Below are positions 1 to 10,813 of a stretch of 64,000 nt of DNA, piece after piece; position 1 is the first letter of the stretch, and each line of letters begins with the position of its first letter. The DNA lies in NCBI RefSeq assembly GCF_026151205.1, contig NC_087082.1, forward strand, positions 14,975,365 through 15,039,364, in the 5' to 3' direction. The DNA comes from Bolinopsis microptera. Lineage: Eukaryota; Ctenophora; Tentaculata; Lobata; Bolinopsidae. A program made the position numbers and the translations under genes. The notes beneath the pieces were generated by a model. The model saw only the letters and a program-made list of their open reading frames with translations. It ran no database searches and was not told where the DNA came from.

Positions 1-625
1 TTTATCCAATCACCTTCATTTACGGACTCAGACAATTGAGTATTTATTTCTGGGTTTTCACGTTTTATTAGAACCGACTGCCACAATTGACGGTCCACAT
101 AGTCTTTACATCTTTTTCGAACTATAAACCGAAACGGTATGTTTGGCATTGAAATGTCTGCATGCTCCTCTAGGTAGTGCTTCCCCATGGCCGTAGATTT
201 GTTGCCATCCCTTACTGATTTGTAGTGTTCCCAGGCTCTACTTCTTTTAAACCTACCAGTTTCCCCAATGTAGGACTTATTACATATTTGGCATATTAAT
301 TGGTAGCAAATGTTTTTGATCATGCAGGATTTATCGCACTGGTAGCATTTGCTGTCACTTTGTTTATTGCATTTTGTTTGCTGCAGGCTAGATCTTGTTA
401 AAGCTTCCATGAGACGTTGACCTGATGTGAATGTTACCCTGGTGGAATCCAAGAGGTTTTGATTTCTTAGGGTATAGTAGACTTTTCGACACGTCTGTTC
501 ATTTATATAAGGTAATGATAAGTAAGCTATTTTTGAGTTCTTTTTAGGCGCATTTTGTTTATCCAGTGTATTCTGTGTTTCTCGAATAAGTTTCTTGACA
601 ATATTAGGAGGGAAACTATTCTTCT
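1..625 (-). mobile_element. Penelope-like element, 5'-truncated copy a (cut by window edge)
   Basis: This is the minus-strand half of a head-to-head pair of truncated PLE copies. It encodes the C-terminal part of a PLE polyprotein, including the GIY-YIG nuclease; the last few codons and the 3' UTR lie outside the window. It mirrors copy b (from 636) about an axis at 630.5 with a 10-bp spacer, and it is the equivalent of 2433-3057 in the second dimer at an offset of exactly 2,432 bp. The frame opens at an ATG at 630-632 in the spacer, which is fortuitous. The reverse transcriptase part of the element is missing. Confidence 0.85.
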
Positions 626-635
626 TTAGCATATC

Positions 636-1676
636 AGAAGAATAGTTTCCCTCCTAATATTGTCAAGAAACTTATTCGAGAAACACAGAATACACTGGAT
701 AAACAAAATGCGCCTAAAAAGAACTCAAAAATAGCTTACTTATCATTACCTTATATAAATGAACAGACGTGTCGAAAAGTCTACTATACCCTAAGAAATC
801 AAAACCTCTTGGATTCCACCAGGGTAACATTCACATCAGGTCAACGTCTCATGGAAGCTTTAACAAGATCTAGCCTGCAGCAAACAAAATGCAATAAACA
901 AAGTGACAGCAAATGCTACCAGTGCGATAAATCCTGCATGATCAAAAACATTTGCTACCAATTAATATGCCAAATATGTAATAAGTCCTACATTGGGGAA
1001 ACTGGTAGGTTTAAAAGAAGTAGAGCCTGGGAACACTACAAATCAGTAAGGGATGGCAACAAATCTACGGCCATGGGGAAGCACTACCTAGAGGAGCATG
1101 CAGACATTTCAATGCCAAACATACCGTTTCGGTTTATAGTTCGAAAAAGATGTAAAGACTATGTGGACCGTCAATTGTGGCAGTCGGTTCTAATAAAACG
1201 TGAAAACCCAGAAATAAATACTCAATTGTCTGAGTCCGTAAATGAAGGTGATTGGATAAAATATACTTGGAAGTTAATGTAATATTGAACTTATAAACCT
1301 AGATAATTTTTGATTAATCAGTTTTATGAAGGAGCTATCTTGGTAAAATGTTTGTAGTATTATGAAGAATTGTTCACGGCTTGTTGCGATTTGGATTCTT
1401 TTAGCCGTTATATTTTATGTTTCTTTTGGATAAATTTGTGATTGTTGTTGTGTTTCAAGATGTTATTTGTTGTTGTTATATTTCGTAGTATTAATAGATT
1501 ATTTTAATAGATTATTTTAACATTGTATCTTTGCAGCTATGTAAGTTTTCAGTACGTCCTGTTTATGACAAAGGCATGTAGCCGAAACGTCGACAAAGAA
1601 TTATGTTTTAACACACTGAGTGGAGACTCTCATTTCGTCAACTACAATTAAAAATTAAAAAAAAAAAAAAAAAAAA
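636..1676 (+). mobile_element. Penelope-like element, 5'-truncated copy b (GIY-YIG end plus 3' UTR and poly(A))
   Basis: The open frame runs from about 638 to the TAA at 1280-1282 and encodes the region between RT and nuclease followed by the GIY-YIG endonuclease. Visible motifs are a CYQC zinc knuckle, ICYQL (the GIY strand), SYIGETGR (the YIG strand), an Arg/His helix (RAWEHYKS) and KRENPEIN near the end, all characteristic of canonical PLEs with a C-terminal nuclease. The RT core is absent, so the copy is not autonomous. The 3' UTR (1283-1653) holds a hammerhead-like motif and ends in an A-rich tail at about 1650-1678. The 157 C-terminal residues are identical to those of copies c and d, so duplication was recent. 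Confidence 0.88.
1558..1594 (+). ncRNA. Hammerhead-ribozyme-like motif in PLE 3' UTR (degenerate)
   Basis: A GGC-ATGTA-GCC hairpin is followed directly by GAAAC and GTCGAC, the layout of hammerhead stem II, the GAAA core strand and a short stem III. The expected CUGAUGA strand appears only as CTGTTTATGA. PLEs are known to carry minimal hammerheads in their terminal regions. Here the core looks altered, so activity is doubtful. Confidence 0.35.
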
Positions 1677-1680
1677 AATT

Positions 1681-2035
1681 GAACATTGTCCTAAAAATGC
1701 TCAGAACGGTTTAAAATTGGTCGGAAAGTGTTTATATTGGTCCTGCGACCACTCAAACCAAGTTTGGGAATCACTGCATGTCTAGAACCGATGTGACCTA
1801 TGTTCCAAAATGTTCCAATTTTGGGACAATAATCCTCCTGAGAATCCAGATTTTTGGAACATGGGCACATCGAAGTATTGGCTGTATTTAAGTGCTGGGA
1901 AGCCTCAATTCGGTAAAAACTAGGCATAAGAGCCATCAAAACTGAAATAACATTACCCAGGTTCATGTAATGAACGAAAATGAACAAAATTGAACATTGG
2001 TAATCTTGTTTTGCTCTTATGAGTGGGTCAATCAT
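1681..2035 (-). repeat. 331-bp satellite monomer, minus orientation, between PLE dimers
   Basis: About one monomer of the satellite that forms the array at 4.87-8.16 kb, here in reverse orientation. It begins straight after the A-rich tail of PLE copy b and ends next to the 3' end of copy c, so the PLE dimers appear to sit inside reverse-oriented satellite. The part up to about 1918 is repeated at 4113-4350. Confidence 0.8.
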
Positions 2036-2038
2036 TTA

Positions 2039-3057
2039 TTTTTAATTGTAGTTGACGAAATGAGAGTCTCCACTCAGTATGTTAAAACATAATTCTTTGT
2101 CGACGTTTCGGCTACATGCCTTTGTCATAAACAGGACGTACTGAAAACTTACATAGCTGCAAAGATACAATGTTAAAATAATCTATTAAAATAATCTATT
2201 AATACTACGAAATATAACAACAACAAATAACATCTTGAAACACAACAACAATCACAAATTTATCCAAAAGAAACATAAAATATAACGGCTAAAAGAATCC
2301 AAATCGCAACAAGCCGTGAACAATTCTTCATAATACTACAAACATTTTACCAAGATAGCTCCTTCATAAAACTGATTAATCAAAAATTATCTAGGTTTAT
2401 AAGTTCAATATTACATTAACTTCCAAGTATATTTTATCCAATCACCTTCATTTACGGACTCAGACAATTGAGTATTTATTTCTGGGTTTTCACGTTTTAT
2501 TAGAACCGACTGCCACAATTGACGGTCCACATAGTCTTTACATCTTTTTCGAACTATAAACCGAAACGGTATGTTTGGCATTGAAATGTCTGCATGCTCC
2601 TCTAGGTAGTGCTTCCCCATGGCCGTAGATTTGTTGCCATCCCTTACTGATTTGTAGTGTTCCCAGGCTCTACTTCTTTTAAACCTACCAGTTTCCCCAA
2701 TGTAGGACTTATTACATATTTGGCATATTAATTGGTAGCAAATGTTTTTGATCATGCAGGATTTATCGCACTGGTAGCATTTGCTGTCACTTTGTTTATT
2801 GCATTTTGTTTGCTGCAGGCTAGATCTTGTTAAAGCTTCCATGAGACGTTGACCTGATGTGAATGTTACCCTGGTGGAATCCAAGAGGTTTTGATTTCTT
2901 AGGGTATAGTAGACTTTTCGACACGTCTGTTCATTTATATAAGGTAATGATAAGTAAGCTATTTTTGAGTTCTTTTTAGGCGCATTTTGTTTATCCAGTG
3001 TATTCTGTGTTTCTCGAATAAGTTTCTTGACAATATTAGGAGGGAAACTATTCTTCT
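2039..3057 (-). mobile_element. Penelope-like element, 5'-truncated copy c (C-terminal GIY-YIG, 217-codon frame)
   Basis: The frame at 2411-3064 gives the longest view of this family: residues 1-90 are the linker after the RT thumb (PPNIVKKLIRET, LPYINEQ), C96/C99/C103 form a zinc knuckle, ICYQL at 108-112 and SYIGETGR at 120-127 are the two GIY-YIG strands, RAWEHYKS lies near 132-139 and KRENPEIN at 180-187. The nuclease would nick target DNA to prime reverse transcription. The first Met lies in the 10-bp spacer shared with copy d and is not a natural start. The 3' UTR is at 2039-2410 and lacks the long A tail of copies b and d, passing instead into AAAATAAATG-type sequence. Confidence 0.87.
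2099..2136 (-). ncRNA. Hammerhead-ribozyme-like motif, PLE copy c
   Basis: Minus-strand counterpart of the motif at 1558-1594, in the same place relative to the PLE stop codon, with the same hairpin and GAAAC segment and the same departure from CUGAUGA. Confidence 0.33.
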
Positions 3058-3067
3058 TTAGCATATC

Positions 3068-4108
3068 AGAAGAATAGTTTCCCTCCTAATATTGTCAAGA
3101 AACTTATTCGAGAAACACAGAATACACTGGATAAACAAAATGCGCCTAAAAAGAACTCAAAAATAGCTTACTTATCATTACCTTATATAAATGAACAGAC
3201 GTGTCGAAAAGTCTACTATACCCTAAGAAATCAAAACCTCTTGGATTCCACCAGGGTAACATTCACATCAGGTCAACGTCTCATGGAAGCTTTAACAAGA
3301 TCTAGCCTGCAGCAAACAAAATGCAATAAACAAAGTGACAGCAAATGCTACCAGTGCGATAAATCCTGCATGATCAAAAACATTTGCTACCAATTAATAT
3401 GCCAAATATGTAATAAGTCCTACATTGGGGAAACTGGTAGGTTTAAAAGAAGTAGAGCCTGGGAACACTACAAATCAGTAAGGGATGGCAACAAATCTAC
3501 GGCCATGGGGAAGCACTACCTAGAGGAGCATGCAGACATTTCAATGCCAAACATACCGTTTCGGTTTATAGTTCGAAAAAGATGTAAAGACTATGTGGAC
3601 CGTCAATTGTGGCAGTCGGTTCTAATAAAACGTGAAAACCCAGAAATAAATACTCAATTGTCTGAGTCCGTAAATGAAGGTGATTGGATAAAATATACTT
3701 GGAAGTTAATGTAATATTGAACTTATAAACCTAGATAATTTTTGATTAATCAGTTTTATGAAGGAGCTATCTTGGTAAAATGTTTGTAGTATTATGAAGA
3801 ATTGTTCACGGCTTGTTGCGATTTGGATTCTTTTAGCCGTTATATTTTATGTTTCTTTTGGATAAATTTGTGATTGTTGTTGTGTTTCAAGATGTTATTT
3901 GTTGTTGTTATATTTCGTAGTATTAATAGATTATTTTAATAGATTATTTTAACATTGTATCTTTGCAGCTATGTAAGTTTTCAGTACGTCCTGTTTATGA
4001 CAAAGGCATGTAGCCGAAACGTCGACAAAGAATTATGTTTTAACACACTGAGTGGAGACTCTCATTTCGTCAACTACAATTAAAAATTAAAAAAAAAAAA
4101 AAAAAAAA
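3068..4108 (+). mobile_element. Penelope-like element, 5'-truncated copy d
   Basis: Plus-strand partner of copy c, mirrored about 3062.5. It is a 2,432-bp-offset duplicate of copy b; the frame from about 3070 to the stop at 3712-3714 encodes the same 157 C-terminal residues without any difference. It ends in an A-rich tail at about 4080-4110 that abuts reverse-oriented satellite. It carries the nuclease domain only, with no RT. Confidence 0.87.
3990..4026 (+). ncRNA. Hammerhead-ribozyme-like motif, PLE copy d
   Basis: Same motif 2,432 bp downstream of the one at 1558, inside the duplicated PLE dimer. The altered core is shared, so it predates the duplication. Confidence 0.33.
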
Positions 4109-4111
4109 AAT

Positions 4112-4680
4112 TGAACATTGTCCTAAAAATGCTCAGAACGGTTTAAAATTGGTCGGAAAGTGTTTATATTGGTCCTGCGACCACTCAAACCAAGTTTGGG
4201 AATCACTGCATGTCTAGAACCGATGTGACCTATGTTCCAAAATGTTCCAATTTTGGGACAATAATCCTCCTGAGAATCCAGATTTTTGGAACATGGGCAC
4301 ATCGAAGTATTGGCTGTATTTAAGTGCTGGGAAGCCTCAATTCGGTTTTCTAAGATGGATATAGGTAAAAACTAGGCCTAAGAGCCATCAAAACTCAAAT
4401 AACATTACCCAGGTTCATGGAATGAACGAAAATGAACAAAAATGAATATTGTCCTAAAAATGCTCAGAACGGTTTAAAATTGGTCGGAAAGTGTTTATAT
4501 TGGTCCTGCGACCACTCAAACCAAGTTTGGGAATCACTGCATGTCTAGAACCGATGTTACCTATGTTCCAAAATTTTCCAATATTGGGACAATAATCCTC
4601 CTGAGAATCCAGATTTTTGGAACATGGGCGCATCGAAGTATTGGCTGTATTTAAGTGCTGGGAAGCATTTATATCAAAAT
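4112..4680 (-). repeat. 331-bp satellite, minus orientation, about 1.7 monomers
   Basis: Reverse-oriented satellite directly after PLE copy d. The segments at 4113-4440 and 4441-4670 are successive monomers; the second breaks off near 4670. An unrelated AT-rich stretch (4671-4850) then separates it from the plus-oriented array, so this is the inversion boundary of the satellite block. Confidence 0.8.
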
Positions 4681-4849
4681 ATTGGAGGATTATTAAAACA
4701 AAAATATTTGCCCAATAAAATAATTTCTGTTTAATTGTACATAATTCTGAATGCAACTTTAAGACCCTGTTGGACGAAAATATTGACTCTTTGCCACCAT
4801 TTTTTAACCATTCTGAGTGCTTTGAGGAAAATTTTCATGTTCTTTGTTC

Positions 4850-7800
4850 ATTCCATAAACTTGGGTAATATTATTCGACTTTTGATGGCTCCTCTATAAG
4901 GCCTAGTTTTTTTATATCCATCTTAGAAAACCGAATTGAGGCTTCCCAGCACTTCGATGTCCCCATGTTCCAAAAATCTGGATGCTCAGGAGGATTATTG
5001 TGACAACATTGGTAACATCGGGTCTAGACATGAAGTGATTCCCAAACTTTCCGACCAATTTTAAACCGTTCTGAGCATTTTTAGGACAATATTCATTTTT
5101 TGTTCATTTTCGTTCATTCCATGAACCTGGATAATGTTATTTGAGTTTTGATGGCTCTTAGGCCTAGTTTTTACCTATATCCATCTTAGAAAACCGAATT
5201 GAGGCTTCCCAGCACTTAAATACAGCCAATACTTCGATGTGCCCATGTTCCAAAAATCTGGATTCTCAGGAGGATTATTGTCCCAAAATTGGAACATTTT
5301 GGAACATAGGTCACATCGGTTCTAGACATGCAGTGATTCCCAAACTTGGTTTAAGTGGTCATAGGACCAATATAAACACTTTCCGACCAATTTTAAACCG
5401 TTCTGAGCATTTTTAGGACAATATTCATTTTTGTTCATTTTCGTTCATTACATGAACCTGGGTAATGTTATTTGAGTTTTGATGGCTCTTAGGCCTAGTT
5501 TTTACCTATATCCATCCTAGAAAACCGAATTGAGGCTTCCCAGCACTTAAATACAGCCAATACTTCGATGTGCCCATGTTCCAAAAATCTGGATTCTCAG
5601 GAGGATTATTGTCCCAAAATTGGAACATTTTGGAACATAGGTCACATCGGTTCTAGACATGCAGTGATTCCCAAACTTGGTTTGAGTGGTCATAGGACCA
5701 ATATAAACACTTTCCGACCAATTTTAAACCGTTCTGAGCATTTTTAGGACAATATTCATTTTTGTTCATTTTCGTTCATTCCATGAACCTGGGTAATGTT
5801 ATTTGAGTTTTGATGGCTCTTAGGCCTAGTCGTTACCTACATCCATCTTAGAAAACCGAATTGAGGCTTCCCAGCACTTAAATACAGCCAATACTTCGAT
5901 GTGCCCATGTTCCAAAAATCTGGATTCTCAGGTGGATTATTGTCCCAAAATTGGAACATTTTGGAACATAGGTCACATCGGTTCTAGACATGCAGTGATT
6001 CCCAAACTTGGTTTGAGTGGTCATAGGACCAATATAAACACTTTCCGACCAATTTTAAACCGTTCTGAGCATTTTTAGGACAATATTCATTTTTGTTCAT
6101 TTTCGTTCATTACATGAACCTGGGTAATGTTATTTGAGTTTTGATGGCTCTAAGGCCTAGTTTTTACCTATATCCATCTTAGAAAACCGAATTGAGGCTT
6201 CCCAGCACTTAAATACAGCCAATACTTCGATGTGCCCATGTTCCAAAAATCTGGATTCTCAGGAGGATTATTGTCCCAAAATTGGAACATTTTGGAACAT
6301 AGGTAACATCGGTTCTAGACATGCAGTGATTCCCAAACTTGGTTTGAGTGGTCATAGGACCAATATAAACACTTTCCGACCAATTTTAAACCGTTCTGAG
6401 CATTTTTAGGACAATATTCATTTTTGTTCATTTTCGTTCATTCCATGAACCTGGGTAATGTTATTTGAGTTTTGATGGCTCTTAGGCCTAGTTTTTACCT
6501 ATATCCATCTTAGAAAACCGAATTGAGGCTTCCCAGCACTTAAATACAGCCAATACTTCGATGTGCCCATGTTCCAAAAATCTGGATTCTCAGGAGGATT
6601 ATTGTCCCAAAATTGGAACATTTTGGAACATAGGTCACATCGGTTCTAGACATGCAGTGATTCCCAAACTTGGTTTGAGTGGTCATAGGACCAATATAAA
6701 CACTTTCCGACCAATTTTAAACCGTTCTGAGCATTTTTAGGACAATATTCATTTTTGTTCATTTTCGTTCATTCCATGAACCTGGGTAATGTTATTTGAG
6801 TTTTGATGGCTCTTAGGCCTAGTCGTTACCTATATCCATCTTAGAAAACCGAATTGAGGCTTCCCAGCACTTAAATACAGCCAATACTTCGATGTGCCCA
6901 TGTTCCAAAAATCTGGATTCTCAGGAGGATTATTGTCCCAAAATTGGAACATTTTGGAACATAGGTCACATCGGTTCTAGACATGCAGTGATTCCCAAAC
7001 TTGGTTTGAGTGGTCATAGGACCAATATAAACACTTTCCGACCAATTTTAAACCGTTCTGAGCATTTTTAGGACAATATTCATTTTTGTTCATTTTCGTT
7101 CATTCCATGAACCTGGGTAATGTTATTTGAGTTTTGATGGCTCTTAGGCCTAGTCTTTACCTACATCCATCTTAGAAAACCGAATTGAGGCTTCCCAGCA
7201 CTTAAATACAGCCAATACTTCGATGTGCCCATGTTCCAAAAATCTGGATTCTCAGGAGGATTATTGTCCCAAAATTGGAACATTTTGGAACATAGGTCAC
7301 ATCGGTTCTAGACATGCAGTGATTCCCAAACTTGGTTTGAGTGGTCATAGGACCAATATAAACACTTTCCGACCAATTTTAAACCGTTCTGAGCATTTTT
7401 AGGACAATATTCATTTTTGTTCATTTTCGTTCATTACATGAACCTGGGTAATGTTATTTGAGTTTTGATGGCTCTTAGGCCTAGTTTTTACCTATATCCA
7501 TCTTAGAAAACCGAATTGAGGCTTCCCAGCACTTAAATACAGCCAATACTTCGATGTGCCCATGTTCCAAAAATCTGGATTCTCAGGAGGATTATTGTCC
7601 CAAAATTGGAACATTTTGGAACATAGGTAACATCCGGTTCTAGACATGCAGTGATTCCCAAACTTGGTTTGAGTGGTCATAGGACCAATATAAACACTTT
7701 CCGACCAATTTTAAACCGTTCTGAGCATTTTTAGGACAATATTCATTTTTGTTCATTTTCGTTCATTCCATGAACCTGGGTAATGTTAGTTGAGTTTTGA

Positions 7801-8165
7801 TGGCTCTTAGGCCTAGTTTTTACCTATATCCATCTTAGAAAACCGAATTGAGGCTTCCCAGCACTTAAATACAGCCAATACTTCGATGTGCCCATGTTCC
7901 AAAAATCTGGATTCTCAGGAGGATTATTGTCCCAAAATTGGAACATTTTGGAACATAGGTCACATCGGTTCTAGACATGCAGTGATTCCCAAACTTGGTT
8001 TGAGTGGTCATAGGACCAATATAAACACTTTCCGACCAATTTTAAACCGTTCTGAGCATTTTTAGGACAATATTCATTTTTGTTCATTTTCGTTCATTCC
8101 ATGAACCTGGGTAATGTTATTTGAGTTTTGATGGCTCTTAGGCCTAGTTTTTACCTATATCCATC
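4850..8165 (+). repeat. Satellite array, 331-bp monomer, about 10 units
   Basis: A fixed point in the monomer (GAATTGAGGCTTCCCAGCAC) falls at 5196, 5527, 5858, 6189, 6520, 6851, 7182, 7513 and 7845: eight steps of 331 or 332 bp. A more diverged first unit starts near 4850-4934. Units differ at only a few positions (for example CGTTACC versus TTTTACC near the TAGGCCTAG box), so the array is homogenised. The monomer contains an internal near-repeat of TTGGAACA and GTTCATT-type words. The small reading frames here are by-products of the repeat. Confidence 0.95.
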
Positions 8166-9130
8166 ATTTACAATTATTTTTGGCACTATTTAGAGCTTAT
8201 TAGGGCAAATAAATGCATGGGACACTTTTGGGACAATTTTGGGACATGTTCCAAAAATGTTCCAAAAATGTTCCAAAAATCTGGATTCATCAACTCGTTC
8301 AGACAATGCTAGTTCTGAAGCACATTTGCAAATAAAGGCCCATCTAACCATGGGTTTACGCCAAATGGCTGTCGCGCGCTACTGCACAAGCGCGAAAGTG
8401 TCTGCAGAACAGATCAGGACTTTCGACAAATCTGTTCCAAATAAAAAGTTCGAAATTCGAGTGTTTTAGTGAATAACTTAGAATATATTTTTGATTTTCA
8501 CAAGATCTGAATGACAGATTTTCTTCAAACTTTCCAGATAGTTAGATGGCTATATGACAGATAATGTGTGAGAGTTTGGGAGAATTTCTATATGCCAAAA
8601 TGGAGATATGACTTCAAACACAAGAAAATATCTCCAAATTGGCGGGTTCTAGCGGAACACAGGTATATATTTAGAGATCTGAATGATAGATTTTCTCTAA
8701 ACTTTCCAGATAGTTGTATGGCTATCAGACGAATAATCTGTGCGATTTTGGGCGAGTTTCTATGTGCCAAACTTGAGATATGACTTCAAACACAAGAAAA
8801 TATTTCAAAATGGCGGTTTCTAGCGGAACGCAGGCATATATTTCGAGATATATGCTGGAGAATAATGCACCTCTAAGTCAGCATAAAAAGCACATGAAGA
8901 AGTTGAGTTACAATCAGTTATTCTCAGATTTACATCGACACGCCGAGCTAATCAGCTTGTCTTTGTACTATGGAGTTCAACTCTGGAAAATTTGAACAAA
9001 CTTGAAAAAGAGTTATCGCTGGCGATGTATTAATGCTTTTCATACAAAATTGATGTCTCGGACCAAAGTACTAACAATAAAGTATGGAACTTTGTAACTC
9101 TCGAAAACTCAAACCGTTAACAAAGCTGAA
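8166..9130. other. Gene-free stretch with a two-copy 172-bp tandem repeat
   Basis: After the array ends, about 120 bp of satellite-like words (TGTTCCAAAAA three times near 8247-8280) lead into unique sequence. A 172-bp unit occurs twice (beginning at 8503 and 8675; both contain AGATCTGAATGA and CTTTCCAGATAGTT) and ends near 8845. I see no convincing gene. A 12-bp motif (GATGGGTATAAC) repeats about three times at 9143-9176. Confidence 0.7.
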
Positions 9131-9169
9131 TCATTCGAGATTGATGGGTATAACGATGGGTATAACGAT

Positions 9170-9720
9170 GGGTAAATCTGCAGCCAGTACGAGACAGATC
9201 AGTTCAAACAGCAACAGAAAGAGATCGACTCTGTCCAGCAAACTGTACAAACTGAGATGAAAAAACTTGGTGTGACATCGTGAAGGAGAACTGTGAAAGG
9301 GCTGTGAAACAACTACCGGTGCTCCGTCGATTAAGACAGTATAAAGACAGCTGTTAAAAACGTCCGCAGAAAGAATTTCATTGTATACGGTGTACCAGAC
9401 AATTAGGGCAGTGATCCACATATAGTGGCAGAAGAAGTGATCACCGAGATTTGGGAATCATCGGTAGTGTGATCCTGAATTGGTGACAGAAAATTTGATC
9501 AGGATTAAAAAACATGCAGATAGTGGTGAACCGAGACCGATAAAAGTGACATTGGCTTGCATGGGATCAGTCAAAATGGTTGCTGCTCGAGCAAGAAACC
9601 TGAAGAAATCTAAATGTGCAGCGTACCATATACGTGGTTCATCACACCTGACAGAAATAGGGAGGAGAAAGCAGCTCATCAGAAACTTATTATAAAAATG
9701 AAGGAAAGTAATAAGTATCA
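9170..9720 (+). pseudogene. LINE ORF1 fragment (CR1/L2-like)
   Basis: In plus-strand frames this stretch reads like the ORF1 protein of CR1/L2/Jockey-type LINEs: IVYGVPD near 9380-9400 matches the common 'NLVIFGIPE' box, and GEPRPIKVTL near 9522-9551 followed by ARARNLKKSK matches the 'RPRPIKVTL...AK.LK' box. The longest uninterrupted part is 9480-9695. The remainder needs frame changes and contains stops, so it is decayed. The protein would be an RNA-binding chaperone of the retrotransposon. It lies in the same orientation as the RT tail at 10.2-10.8 kb; both may come from one internally deleted insertion. Confidence 0.6.
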
Positions 9721-10209
9721 TTATATTACAAACGTGATTGTAACTCAGGTATGTGATGACTTGTAGAGCACACATCACTGAATAGCAATCGCGATGCAGG
9801 TCTCACCCAGGCCAGGTTTATCTATGCATATAGGGCTCTTTTTTTTTAGGAAAAACTACCAGTTGTGTTGTGTGCTAAGCGTAAGGTACATCGTTTCATT
9901 TTTGGATATCATATTGGTATATCCTAAGCAAAAGAAATTCATATTTATCTAATTCTATGTAATTACTCTACATGTAATACTTTGAAATATTATAGTAAAC
10001 ATTAACCATGAATGTACCAAAAGCTGGTCCCCAAACAAACAAACAAAAGTTGACGTAAGCGGTAGGGCCATTTCAATATTACTTCCGAAGAGCTAATAAA
10101 ATGATAAACAATTATACAATGACGTGGCGTGTTAAAAGTATTGATTGTACAATCGCAACATTGGCTCATTATGATAGGAGGCTAGGCGGGACCGGCTTTT
10201 CTTAATAAG

Positions 10210-10813
10210 TATAACATTTCCATATAGACAAGTCCGTGAAAAAAGCAAAGTCTGTTATAGGCTGGATCGAAGCTTGATCTGCCGTAACAAATTTGTTATG
10301 CTAAATGTCTACAGAACTCTAGTTCGACCTCACATCGAATACGCTGTGCAAGTGTGTAATCTACCAGCAGAGCACGGAAACTGGAGAACTATTAAAGTAT
10401 TAAGACTATTAAGAAGATGTTCAAGAGAGAATTTACACGAATAATCGACGGGATTGGTATTCTACCATACGATGAGAGACTGAGAATCCTCCAGTCAACA
10501 ACACAACTGGAGTGCCGTATGAGGGGTGATCTTATTGAAACCTTTAAAATAACGAAGGGCAAAGTGGACTATGGACAAGATCTTTTCAGGATATCACGTA
10601 GCGGTACCAAGATTCTAATTAAGATAAAAGAGGAAATCAGGTCCTCAGTAACCGTGTTAACAATTACTGGAACAGGTTAAAGAAGCCAGTTCAGTAGACG
10701 CATTCAAAGCTCGACTTCAATGTTATAAAACTGAACTGATAGCGAGTGCAGCATCGTCAAAGGCTAACTTCTGGGATCTTAACGAAACCTTGATGTCAAA
10801 AATAAATAAATAG
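10210..10813 (+). pseudogene. CR1/Jockey-like LINE, C-terminal end of reverse transcriptase ORF
   Basis: The translation includes RPHIEYAVQV (about 10325-10355), the RRCSREFTRII segment, YDERLRILQ and RGDLIETFKI, a block order standard for the post-thumb end of CR1/L2/Rex-type LINE polymerases. The longest frame is 10417-10680. A one-base shift separates it from the upstream RPHIEYA part and further shifts follow. The catalytic fingers and palm are not present. The copy ends in a short AAATAAATAAATAG tail, as CR1-like LINEs often do. About 490 bp of unrecognised sequence (9721-10209) lies between this and the ORF1 fragment. Confidence 0.75.

Larger units (their letters stand above)
1..4350. 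repeat. Tandem duplication, period 2,432 bp, of a PLE dimer plus satellite
   Basis: Positions 1-1918 recur at 2433-4350: the reading frames at 809 and 3241, the palindrome axes at 630.5 and 3062.5, the A-rich tails and the adjoining satellite all repeat at the same offset. I saw no differences in the stretches compared by eye. The match ends where a short segment (TTTTCTAAGATGGATATA) is present at about 4346 but absent at about 1914. Confidence 0.85.

Noticed and set aside
4454-7680. Short frames within the 331-bp satellite
   Set aside because: They repeat with the array, are interrupted in most units and resemble no protein.
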